64,000 nt of DNA, taken from Xanthomonas albilineans. Lineage in GTDB: Bacteria; Pseudomonadota; Gammaproteobacteria; Xanthomonadales; Xanthomonadaceae. Every line of letters begins with the position of its first letter. Positions within the stretch are counted from its first letter, which is position 1. The position numbers were made by a program, and so were the translations under genes. Shown here piece after piece: positions 27,365 through 35,141 of the stretch. The notes under the pieces are model-generated. The model was not told the origin of the DNA. It saw only the letters and a program-made list of their open reading frames with translations, and did no database searches. The stretch lies in assembly GCF_002939705.1 (NCBI RefSeq), contig NZ_MDCB01000005.1, positions 1 to 64,000 on the forward strand, read 5' to 3'.

Positions 27365-28489
27365 ATGGCGACTCCCCGCAACCGCGCACTGACTCCGGCC
27401 GAATTGCAAGCGTTCGGCGATGAACTGGACGCGCTGCGTACGCGCACACTCGCCGACTTGGGTGCGCGCGATGCGCGCTACATCCGTCGCATCGTCGCGG
27501 CGGTGCGCTACACCGGTCTGGCGGGACGCGCGTTGCTGTTCCTGGGCGCGTTCGTGCACAGTGTTTTGCTGCCGGCGTGGATCGCTGGTGTGCTGTTGCT
27601 CACTTTGTCCAAGATCTTGGAGAACATGGAGCTGGGCCACAACGTCATGCACGGCCAGTACGACTGGATGGGCGATGCGCAGTTGAACGGCAATACCTAC
27701 GAATGGGACATCGTCGCCACTGGCGAGAACTGGCGTAAGACGCACAATTTCAAGCACCACACCTACACCAACGTGCGCGGCATGGACGATGACATCGGCT
27801 ACGGCCTGTTGCGCATCTTCCCCGAGCAGCGCTGGCGTCCGTTCTACCTGGCGCAGCCATTCATCGCGGTGGTATTCGCGGTGCTGTTCGAATGGGGCGT
27901 GGCGATCCAAGACCTGCGTCTGGGCCGCTGGTTCGCGGGCAAGATGAAGCCCGGTCAGTTGCGCCGTGCGTTCGCTCCGGTCGGGCGCAAGATGGGGCGG
28001 CAGATCATCAAGGACTACGTGGTGTTTCCGGCGCTGGCCGGCCCGTTCTTCCTGCCGGTGTTGCTGGGGAACTTGGTCGCCAACGTGTTGCGCAGCATCT
28101 GGACGTTCGTGATCATTTTCTGCGGTCACTTCACCGCCGAAGTCGAGACGTTTTCCAAGGACTCGATCAAAAACGAGTCGCGTGGTCACTGGTATCTGCG
28201 CCAGTTGCGTGGTTCGTCCAATCTGGCAGGCGGCAAGTTGCTGAATCTGCTCTCGGGCAATCTGAGCCATCAGATCGAGCACCATTTCTACCCTGATGTG
28301 CCGGCCAACCGCTATGCGTCGCTGGCGCTGGAGGTGCGCAAGATCTGTGCGCGTTACGGTCAGCACTACAACACCGGGTCGCTGCCGCGGCAGTTCGGCC
28401 AGGTAATGTGGCGGATCGTGCGGCATGCCTTCCCCAGCCGGCCACGGCCGGCGCGTGCCTTGCGGGTCGAGGTGCAACAAGCCGGTTGA
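27365..28489 (+). CDS. Membrane acyl-lipid/acyl-CoA fatty acid desaturase (DesB-like)
   Basis: Integral-membrane diiron desaturase that introduces a double bond into acyl chains. 374 residues. The three histidine boxes are complete: HNVMH (92-96), HNFKHH (127-132) and HQIEHH (302-307, followed by FYP). Hydrophobic stretches near 55-85, 160-180 and 220-255 form the membrane part. An 11-base gap from the reductase indicates an operon. With the divergent FabR/DesT-type repressor it makes an oxygen-dependent route for tuning membrane unsaturation. Confidence 0.94.
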   Translation: MATPRNRALTPAELQAFGDELDALRTRTLADLGARDARYIRRIVAAVRYTGLAGRALLFLGAFVHSVLLPAWIAGVLLLTLSKILENMELGHNVMHGQYDWMGDAQLNGNTYEWDIVATGENWRKTHNFKHHTYTNVRGMDDDIGYGLLRIFPEQRWRPFYLAQPFIAVVFAVLFEWGVAIQDLRLGRWFAGKMKPGQLRRAFAPVGRKMGRQIIKDYVVFPALAGPFFLPVLLGNLVANVLRSIWTFVIIFCGHFTAEVETFSKDSIKNESRGHWYLRQLRGSSNLAGGKLLNLLSGNLSHQIEHHFYPDVPANRYASLALEVRKICARYGQHYNTGSLPRQFGQVMWRIVRHAFPSRPRPARALRVEVQQAG

Positions 28490-28495
28490 GTACAC

Positions 28496-28521
28496 GCACG
28501 GCGCCGCAACACGTGCCGTGC
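28496..28521 (+). terminator. Hairpin after the desaturase
   Basis: Inverted repeat GCACGGC (28496-28502) and GCCGTGC (28515-28521), starting 7 bases after the desaturase stop. No T-tract; a probable terminator by position. Confidence 0.4.
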
Positions 28522-28843
28522 CGTTGGTGCCCGCAGCGATCATGACGTTGCGCGCATGCCCAGCGCATCCTCATGATCACGACCGCAAGTGCGGTGCTGA
28601 TCGCGGCGAAAACCGACGCCGAACTAGACCCGACCAACCTCATGGCCGTCGTCCAGTCAACCAGGGCGCTGCATGTACTGTCTGAGCACATGGCACAACA
28701 GATGCGTGTTCGTGCCGTCGAAGCAGGCTGACACGAGCACTGAGAACGAGGTGTAACACTGCGTGATGCGTGCCGCGCATGGCCGTGGTTTCGCCCCGCA
28801 GGTACGATCGGCTTCGTCGCTTCGTCTCGTGCAAAGGTCGGCC
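28522..28843. other. Gap upstream of the NtrB-like kinase
   Basis: About 320 bases before the kinase start. No supported gene. A promoter for the two-component operon is expected in the last ~100 bases, but no clear -10/-35 pair was recognised. Confidence 0.35.
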
Positions 28844-30280
28844 ATGCCCCGTTCGCTGCTGCGCCAACTCCTGTTGATCTGGATCGTCATCGTCGCCGCC
28901 TGCGTGGGCATGGCGGTGGTGCTGGTCGGGCTGTATCGGCACAGCGAGGGCGTGCGCGCGCAGCGGGCGCAAGCGCAGTTGCAGGAGGTCTGCGCACACA
29001 TGGTCCAGCGCTACAACGGCGCCAGCGTCGCCGCGCACGGCAGCGATGGCACCGGCCTGGCGGCGGTGGTGACCCAATTGGTTCTGGCCGATGCCGCCGG
29101 CGTTGAAGGCGGCATCTGGAACCGTCAGCACGGCTTCCTGGCTTATGCCTACCCGACCTATGATGGCAGCGAGCACAAAACCGACGTGCCCGTGGCCGAA
29201 CGCGCGGTGATCGTCGCCACCGCACAGCGCGGCGTCGATGCGCACCAGGCGGTGACATACCGGCGCGACGGGCAGCGCGAGACCTTGCTGATCGCCGCGT
29301 GTCCGCTGGATCGCCATGCCGTGGCCTGGACCATGACCCGGGTCGCTTCCAGCGATGCTGCGGCCAGTCTACCGCTGGCGTTGGGCATGGCGCTGATTCT
29401 GGCCTTGGTGGTGGGGTCGGCGCTGGCCCTGGGCTGGGTGGTGCGGCGCTGGAGCCAGCGCCTGCGGCGTATCCAGCAGGCGCTGGCGACGCCGGCCGAA
29501 ATCCCCGTCATCCCCGCGACCGGCGCACCGGAACTGGACCGGCTCGGCGCGGCGGTCACCGACTACGCACAGCGTAGTGCGCAGGCGTTGGCGCAGACGC
29601 GCCGGCTCGGCGAGGAACTGTCGCGGCACGAGCGGCTGGTCGCGCTCGGGCGCATGACCGCGACCGTGGCGCACGAGATCCGCAACCCGATCGCGACCTT
29701 GCGTCTGGCGTTGGAGAACCAGATCGCAGCGGGCGGGGATGCATTCGACGATGCCCAGGCGCAACTGATGCTGACGCAGATCCAGCGCCTGGACGGAGTG
29801 GTCGAAAGTCTGCTTGGCATGGTCCAGCCGATCCGCTTGCAGCAGCACACGGTGGAACTGCGGGCTTGGCTGCAGGCGTTGCTGGACCCGGCCGAATGGG
29901 ACGCGCAAGTGCCGCTGATTGCACTGCATCTGGACGCGGCACCAGCGCAGTGGAGGCTGGATCCACTGCAGGCTGCGCGTGCCTTGCATAATTTGTTGCG
30001 CAACGCATTGCAGCACGCCGCGCCAGGCACCGAGGTGACCCTGGCCGCGCATGCCGACGCGGACCTGCTCCGATTGAGCGTGTGCAACCGCGGCGAACCG
30101 GTTCTCGCGCCGGTCGCCGCACACTTGTTCGAGCCATTCGCCAGCGGTCGCAGCGATGGCAATGGCCTGGGCCTGGCATTGGTGCGCGAAATCGCCCGCG
30201 CACATGGTGGCGAGGCGCGCTACACGCACCACGACGGCATCACCACCTTCACCCTGGAGTTGCCATGGCGCGCATCTTGA
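28844..30280 (+). CDS. Sensor histidine kinase of an NtrB/NtrC-like pair
   Basis: Inner-membrane sensor kinase, 478 residues from ATG 28844 (AAAGG at 28833-28837). Membrane helices about 9-30 and 182-205 enclose a ~150-residue periplasmic sensor domain. A HAMP-like linker, then HisKA with the phosphorylated His277 in VAHEIRNP, and a HATPase domain (NLLRNALQHA as N box, DGNGLGLALVREI as G2 box). It resembles GHKL kinases that partner sigma-54 activators. It overlaps the response regulator gene by 16 bases. The stimulus is unknown. Confidence 0.93.
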   Translation: MPRSLLRQLLLIWIVIVAACVGMAVVLVGLYRHSEGVRAQRAQAQLQEVCAHMVQRYNGASVAAHGSDGTGLAAVVTQLVLADAAGVEGGIWNRQHGFLAYAYPTYDGSEHKTDVPVAERAVIVATAQRGVDAHQAVTYRRDGQRETLLIAACPLDRHAVAWTMTRVASSDAAASLPLALGMALILALVVGSALALGWVVRRWSQRLRRIQQALATPAEIPVIPATGAPELDRLGAAVTDYAQRSAQALAQTRRLGEELSRHERLVALGRMTATVAHEIRNPIATLRLALENQIAAGGDAFDDAQAQLMLTQIQRLDGVVESLLGMVQPIRLQQHTVELRAWLQALLDPAEWDAQVPLIALHLDAAPAQWRLDPLQAARALHNLLRNALQHAAPGTEVTLAAHADADLLRLSVCNRGEPVLAPVAAHLFEPFASGRSDGNGLGLALVREIARAHGGEARYTHHDGITTFTLELPWRAS

Positions 30281-31602
30281 TCATCGACGACGACCAGGCG
30301 TTTCTCGCCACGCTGCAGGCCACGTTGCGCTCGTTCGGTCACGAGGCGATTGCGCTGGCCGATCCACAGGCAGGGCTGCTACGGTTGGGCGAGGGCGATA
30401 TCGATCTGGTCTTCGTCGATTTCCGTATGCCGGGGATGGATGGCATCGCGCTGATGCGCGCGCGCCAGAACGATGTGCGTGCCGCGTGCGTGCCGTTGGT
30501 GATGCTCACCGCCCATGCGTCCAGCGGCAATACCATCGAAGCGATGAAACTCGGCGCGTTCGATCATCTGGTCAAGCCAGTTGGCCGTGCCGACATCGCG
30601 GCGGTGGTCGAACGCGCACTGCTCAGTCGTGCCGAGCAGGCCGCGACATCCGTGCCGGCGACGCCTGCCGAGGACGACGATGCACTGCTCGGTCACAGCG
30701 CGGCGATGCGCACCGTGCATAAGCGTATCGGCCTGGCTGCGGCCTCCGATCTGCCGGTGTTGATCAGCGGCGAGACTGGCACGGGCAAAGAGTTGGTGGC
30801 GCGCGCCTTGCATCGTGCCAGCGCCCGCGCCGGGCAGCCCTTCGTTGCGGTCAACTGCGCGGCCATTCCCAGCGAACTGATGGAGAGCGAGCTGTTCGGT
30901 TACCGCAAGGGGGCGTTCTCCGGCGCGGTCGCCGACCGCAGCGGCCTGATTCGCGATGCCGATGGTGGCACGTTGTTCCTCGACGAGATCGGCGACATGC
31001 CATTGCCGATGCAGGCCAAACTGCTGCGCTTTCTGCAGGAGGGCGAGGTGTCGCCGCTGGGCGGGCGCGGTGCGCAGAAAGTGGACGTGCGCGTGATCGC
31101 CGCAACGCACCGCGATCTGGCCCAGGCGGTGGAGAAGGGGGGCTTCCGTGGCGATCTGCGCTACCGGCTCAACGTGGTGCCGATCGAATTGCCGCCGCTG
31201 CGCGAGCGCGGCGACGATATCCTGCTGCTGGCGCAACACTTTCTGGAGACTGGCGCGACCAGTGTGCAGACGTTATCGGCCACGGCGCAGGCACGGCTGC
31301 GCGTCTATCCCTGGCCGGGCAACGTGCGCGAATTGCGTAACGCCATGCAGCGTTGCCAGGTGCTGGTGCGCGCGCCGGTGATCGAAGCGCACGATCTGGA
31401 CGAACTGCTGGCCGAGCCGAACGATGCGGCGGCTGTCGACACCGATGCGATGACCCTGCCGCAGGCGATTGCGCAACTGGAGCGACGCATGATCCAAGCG
31501 GCGCTGGCGCACACCCACGGCAATCGCGCCGAGGCCGCGCGCCGGCTCGGCATCCATCGTCAGTTGCTGTACCGCAAGCTCGACGAATACGGCCTGCAGT
31601 GA
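30265..31602 (+). CDS. Sigma-54-dependent response regulator (NtrC family)
   Basis: 445-residue activator: receiver domain (about 1-120, phosphoacceptor Asp52 in [12 protein letters not shown]), AAA+ sigma-54 interaction domain (about 145-375, Walker A GETGTGKE at 169-176) and a C-terminal Fis-type helix-turn-helix (about 400-442, [21 protein letters not shown]). The sigma-54 contact loop is GAFSGA (216-221) rather than the usual GAFTGA. The start overlaps the kinase gene. The next gene has a sigma-54 promoter between, so it is the obvious target. Confidence 0.95.
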   Translation: MARILIIDDDQAFLATLQATLRSFGHEAIALADPQAGLLRLGEGDIDLVFVDFRMPGMDGIALMRARQNDVRAACVPLVMLTAHASSGNTIEAMKLGAFDHLVKPVGRADIAAVVERALLSRAEQAATSVPATPAEDDDALLGHSAAMRTVHKRIGLAAASDLPVLISGETGTGKELVARALHRASARAGQPFVAVNCAAIPSELMESELFGYRKGAFSGAVADRSGLIRDADGGTLFLDEIGDMPLPMQAKLLRFLQEGEVSPLGGRGAQKVDVRVIAATHRDLAQAVEKGGFRGDLRYRLNVVPIELPPLRERGDDILLLAQHFLETGATSVQTLSATAQARLRVYPWPGNVRELRNAMQRCQVLVRAPVIEAHDLDELLAEPNDAAAVDTDAMTLPQAIAQLERRMIQAALAHTHGNRAEAARRLGIHRQLLYRKLDEYGLQ

Positions 31603-31650
31603 GTGTCCGCTGCGTGTGGTACTGGGTGAAAAGGTGTCCGCAAAACGGAC
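31603..31650. promoter_or_regulatory. Candidate upstream activator sites for the NtrC-like regulator
   Basis: The octamer GTGTCCGC occurs at 31603-31610 and again at 31634-31641. That is 31 bp apart, three helical turns, so both lie on one DNA face. The second is part of an inverted repeat GTCCG-CAAAA-CGGAC (31636-31650). They lie about 100-150 bp upstream of the predicted sigma-54 start site, the usual enhancer distance. Confidence 0.5.
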
Positions 31651-31707
31651 GGAAGTGGATGGAATGCAGACGCCGCGATCCCCGGAGTTCTATTGTATTT
31701 TCTTTTA

Positions 31708-31720
31708 AATCAAATATTTG
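31708..31720 (+). promoter_or_regulatory. IHF-consensus site
   Basis: The 13 bases from 31708 match the IHF consensus WATCAANNNNTTR at every fixed position, in an AT-rich island (31690-31720) within very GC-rich DNA. It lies between the candidate activator sites and the -24/-12 promoter, where IHF commonly bends DNA for sigma-54 activation, though it is close to the -24 element. Confidence 0.55.
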
Positions 31721-31725
31721 GAGGT

Positions 31726-31741
31726 TGGCACGGTGCCTGCT
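31726..31741 (+). promoter_or_regulatory. Sigma-54 (-24/-12) promoter
   Basis: TGGCACG-GTGC-CTGCT fits the sigma-54 consensus TGGCACG-N4-TTGCW with one mismatch. The invariant GG (31727-31728) and GC (31739-31740) have exactly 10 bases between them. Transcription would start near 31752, about 37 bases before the next start codon. Confidence 0.75.
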
Positions 31742-31788
31742 CTATTTCCACTGCAAGCGGCACTCCCTGCCGCTGTGGAGAACCTCTC

Positions 31789-32541
31789 ATGATCCGTCGT
31801 AGCGCACTCGCTCTGTCCCTGGTTTTTGTTGCCACCACTGCCGCCGCGCAGGTGTATCCGCCGCCCGCACCGCCGCCTGTCCCGCCCGCACCGCTGGGAG
31901 CCGACGCGCCCGTCGCCGCCACGCAGGTGCAGGTGGACGGTACCGTCGAACGCTTCATGATCAACCCGAATGGCGATGTCGATGGGATGTGGTTGATGGA
32001 CGGTACCCAGGTCAACTTCCCGCCGCATCTGTCGGCCGACCTGCAAGCGGCGGTGCGCCGTGGCGATGCGGTGTCGGTGCAGGGCTATCGTCTGGGCAGC
32101 CTGCCGGTGTTGCAGGCGAGCACGATTACCGCGCGCCGCAGCGGTAAGCAGGTGGTGGACCGCCCGCCGAACCCGATGACGCCGCCGCCCGCGCCTCCAG
32201 CGCCGCCGTCGCTCACTCCGCTGCAGGCCGATGGCCGTATCGAACGGTTGATCTACGGGCCGCGTGGCGAAACCGCTGGCGTGCTGCTCAGCGACGGCAC
32301 GGTGGTGCGAATGCCGCCTCCGGCTGCGTTGCAATACAGCGAACTGCTGCGTACTGGCGCGCGTCTGAGTGTCAGCGGCTTCGGTGTGATCACCAATGTG
32401 GGGCGTGCGGTGGAAGCGACGCAAGTGGGCCGCGACCGCGCCTCGCAGCAGGGGGTGTTCATGCATTCCGTCCCGGCCCCGCTGCCGGCAGTGCAGGGAC
32501 AGCCTGGCGTTCCGGCCGTGCCGCCGCCGGCTTCGCGCTGA
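31789..32541 (+). CDS. Exported protein with two tandem OB-like repeats
   Basis: 250 residues from ATG 31789 with GGAG at 31777-31780. A signal peptide (about 1-20, ending AAAQ) leads to a Pro-rich linker, then two homologous ~65-residue repeats (49-113 and 148-212) separated by another Pro-rich linker. Both repeats share the pattern (V/A)DG.(V/I)ER, G.....L.DGT.V..PP, and a closing segment with (V/L)SV.G. This beta-rich pattern resembles small OB-fold periplasmic proteins. No catalytic motif. Its position behind a sigma-54 promoter and an NtrC-like regulator implies stimulus-dependent expression. Function unknown; a periplasmic binding or stress protein is one possibility. Confidence 0.8.
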   Translation: MIRRSALALSLVFVATTAAAQVYPPPAPPPVPPAPLGADAPVAATQVQVDGTVERFMINPNGDVDGMWLMDGTQVNFPPHLSADLQAAVRRGDAVSVQGYRLGSLPVLQASTITARRSGKQVVDRPPNPMTPPPAPPAPPSLTPLQADGRIERLIYGPRGETAGVLLSDGTVVRMPPPAALQYSELLRTGARLSVSGFGVITNVGRAVEATQVGRDRASQQGVFMHSVPAPLPAVQGQPGVPAVPPPASR

Positions 32542-32561
32542 TCGGTTGCCTCTCGCCACGT

Positions 32562-32587
32562 CGTGCCCGCCGCATGCGGCGGGCACG
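32562..32587 (+). terminator. Strong hairpin after the exported repeat protein
   Basis: A perfect 12-bp inverted repeat (CGTGCCCGCCGC at 32562-32573, GCGGCGGGCACG at 32576-32587) with a 2-base centre, 20 bases after the stop. It separates this gene from the convergent glgX. Confidence 0.65.
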
Positions 32588-32748
32588 TTCGCCGGCCTAA
32601 TGACGTCGCTTTTGCAAGGTGCGCTGCTGACGTCACCGCATACACCCGCGATTCTGGTCACCAGCCTGTTGCAGCATCAGCAGGCGCGGCTGCAATGGAT
32701 GCAGGCGATGGCGTGAGTCGATAACGCAATGTTGCGCGTGCCGTTGCG

Positions 32749-34917
32749 TCAGCCTGTTGCTGGTGCATCGGCGTTTTGATGATGCGCGGCGGCCAACGTG
32801 CTGTCGCGTTCGGCGGCCATCAGGGTCAGCGAGCGGCCAATGCCATGCCACTGCGCGCCGCCTGGCAGGCCATGTTCGCCGCTGCGCTCGGCGGTATCGA
32901 TCAGCACCCGCCAGTGTTCGCCTTTCACCAGCGGCAGGGTAAACACCATGTCCTCGGCCGCGCTATTGAGGATCATCAACAAGGTCACGTTCGCGGCCGC
33001 CCGGCGCAGGCCGCTGGAGGGCGCGCGACCGTCCAGGCGCATCATCAGTGCGCGCGCGTGCGGGTCGTGCCAGGCGGTTTCGGTCATCTCCTCGCCGTCC
33101 GGTGCCAGCCAGGTCACGTCCTTGATGCCCAGTTCTTCGTCGTAGACACCGTCGAAGAAGCGGGCGCGATGCAGTAGCGGGTAGTGCGCGCGCAAGTGGG
33201 TCAGGCGCGAGACGAAGCGGCACAGGTGGCGGGCGCGCTCGCCGCCCTCCCAGTGCAGCCAGTTCAGTTCGCTGTCATGGCAATAGCTGTTGTTGTTGCC
33301 GCCCTTGCTGTGCCCGAATTCGTCGCCGGCCAGCAGCATGGGCGTGCCTTGCGACAGCAGCACGGTGGCCAGCATGTTGCGCATCTGGCGCAGGCGTAGT
33401 GCGTTGATCTGCGCGTCGTCGGTTTCGCCTTCCACGCCGTGGTTGGCGCAGAGGTTGTTGTTCGATCCGTCGCGGTTGTCTTCGCCGTTGGCATGATTGT
33501 GTTTGTCCGCGTAGCTGACCAGGTCGTGCAGGGTGAAGCCGTCGTGGGCGGTGACGAAGTTGACCGAGGCGGTGGGGCGGCGGCCGCGGTGGTTGAACAC
33601 GTCGGCCGAGCCGGTCAGGCGCGTGGCCAGTTCCGCAAGTTGGCCGGCGTCGCCACGCCAGAACGCGCGCACGGTGTCGCGGAATTTGTCGTTCCATTCC
33701 GACCAGCCCGGTGGGAAGCCACCGACCTGGTAGCCGCCTGGGCCCACGTCCCACGGTTCGGCGATCAGCTTGACCTGACTCAGCAGCGGATCCTGGCGAC
33801 AGGCGTCGAGGAAACCGCCCTTGGGGTCGAAGCCGTGGTGTTCGCGACCCAGGATCGTGGCCAGGTCGAAGCGGAACCCGTCCACATGCATCTCCGACAC
33901 CCAGTAACGCAGCGAATCGTTGACCATGCGCAGTGCGCCGGCATTGGTCAGATCGAAGGTGTTGCCGGTGCCGGTATCGTTGATGTAGAAGCGGCGGTTC
34001 TCGGCCAGGCGGTAGTAGCTGGCGTTGTCGATGCCCTTGAACGAGAGCGTTGGCCCCAGTTCGTTGCCTTCGGCGGTGTGGTTGTAGACCACGTCCAAGA
34101 TCACCTCCAGCCCAGCGTGGTGCAGGCGCGCCACCATCTGTTTGAATTCGGACACGGTGCGCGTGGCCATGTAGCGCGGATGCGGCGCGAAGAAGCCGAT
34201 GGTGTTGTAGCCCCAGTAATTGCGCAGGTTCTGTTTGAGTAGGTGTTCGTCGTCGACGAAGGCGTGTATCGGCATCAGCTCCACCGCGGTCATGCCCAGC
34301 CGTTTGATGTGTTCCACCACCTCGTCCACTTTCAATCCGGAGAAGGTGCCGCGCCAGGCTTCTGGCACCGCGGGGTGGCGCATGGTGGTGCCGCGCAGGT
34401 GGGTTTCGTAGATGACGGTGCTGTCCCACGGTGTTTGCGGATGTTGATCCTTGCCCCAGGTAAAGGCCGGATCGATCACCGCGCACTTGGGCATGTAGGC
34501 GGCGCTGTCGCGACGGTCGAAACTCAGGTCGGCATCCTTGTGGCCGATGACGTAGCCGAACAGCGCCGGCGCCCATTTCAATTCGCCGACGAGTTGTTTG
34601 GCGTAGGGATCGAGCAGCAGTTTGTTGGGGTTGAAGCGGTGGCCAGCATCGGGCGCGTAGGCGCCATGCACGCGGTAGCCGTAGAGCTGGCCGGGGCGTG
34701 CATCGGGCAGGTAGCCGTGCCAGATCTCGTCGGTGTATTCCGGCAGTACGATGCGTTCGATCTCGCGACCGCGGTCGTCGAACAGGCACAGTTCGACCTT
34801 GCTGGCGTGGGCGGAGTACAGCGCGAAATTGACCCCCAGCCCGTCCCAGGTGGCGCCCAGTGGATAGGGTCTGCCTTCGCGGATGCGCGAACGACGGATG
34901 AGCTTGCGCATAGGCAT
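32749..34917 (-). CDS. glgX: Glycogen debranching enzyme GlgX
   Basis: GH13 isoamylase-type enzyme that hydrolyses alpha-1,6 branches of limit dextrins, 722 residues. N-terminal CBM48 (about 10-100, LGATWDGLGVNFALYSAHASKVELCLFD), then the barrel with HVDGFRFDLATILGR (nucleophile Asp), LIAEPWDVG (acid/base Glu) and TAHDGFTL (third acid), then a C-terminal beta domain. The DGSNNNLCANHG stretch and GGNNNSYC are typical of GlgX/TreX. Last gene of the minus-strand glycogen/trehalose operon, 12 bases after the DUF2934 gene. It frees linear maltodextrin for TreY/TreZ and MalQ. Confidence 0.95.
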   Translation of the reverse strand: MPMRKLIRRSRIREGRPYPLGATWDGLGVNFALYSAHASKVELCLFDDRGREIERIVLPEYTDEIWHGYLPDARPGQLYGYRVHGAYAPDAGHRFNPNKLLLDPYAKQLVGELKWAPALFGYVIGHKDADLSFDRRDSAAYMPKCAVIDPAFTWGKDQHPQTPWDSTVIYETHLRGTTMRHPAVPEAWRGTFSGLKVDEVVEHIKRLGMTAVELMPIHAFVDDEHLLKQNLRNYWGYNTIGFFAPHPRYMATRTVSEFKQMVARLHHAGLEVILDVVYNHTAEGNELGPTLSFKGIDNASYYRLAENRRFYINDTGTGNTFDLTNAGALRMVNDSLRYWVSEMHVDGFRFDLATILGREHHGFDPKGGFLDACRQDPLLSQVKLIAEPWDVGPGGYQVGGFPPGWSEWNDKFRDTVRAFWRGDAGQLAELATRLTGSADVFNHRGRRPTASVNFVTAHDGFTLHDLVSYADKHNHANGEDNRDGSNNNLCANHGVEGETDDAQINALRLRQMRNMLATVLLSQGTPMLLAGDEFGHSKGGNNNSYCHDSELNWLHWEGGERARHLCRFVSRLTHLRAHYPLLHRARFFDGVYDEELGIKDVTWLAPDGEEMTETAWHDPHARALMMRLDGRAPSSGLRRAAANVTLLMILNSAAEDMVFTLPLVKGEHWRVLIDTAERSGEHGLPGGAQWHGIGRSLTLMAAERDSTLAAAHHQNADAPATG

Positions 34918-34929
34918 GCGGAAAAATCC

Positions 34930-35127
34930 TTACGAAGAAGCAGTGCCGTCGTCGGTGGGCGGCGGCGGTGGGTGAGCGTCCGCGTCGGCTTCGGCAGCGG
35001 CTTCCGCGTCCACCAGGCGTTCGGCCATCGCCCAGTGGCGGGCGGCGTGGCCGTCGGGTCGGCCTTCGGCCTCCCAGATTTCATGGGCGAGTTGGCGGAT
35101 GCGGCGCTGGCGTGTTTCTGCGTCCAT
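34930..35127 (-). CDS. Small DUF2934 protein
   Basis: 65 residues. The first ~40 (RIRQLAHEIWEAEGRPDGHAARHW) match the DUF2934 pattern: a short helix pair with a conserved W.AEGRPDG..HW core. The tail is Ala/Asp/Pro-rich and disordered. It sits between treY (14 bases) and glgX (12 bases) on the same strand, so it is surely co-expressed. DUF2934 has no assigned function that I know of; its position suggests a regulatory or scaffolding role in alpha-glucan/trehalose metabolism, which is inference. Confidence 0.85.
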   Translation of the reverse strand: MDAETRQRRIRQLAHEIWEAEGRPDGHAARHWAMAERLVDAEAAAEADADAHPPPPPTDDGTASS

Positions 35128-35141
35128 GGCGTTCTTGCGGA

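Noticed and set aside
26807-28543. Minus-strand frame opposite the desaturase operon
   Set aside because: Antisense to the reductase and desaturase, whose Cys and His boxes are unmistakable on the plus strand.
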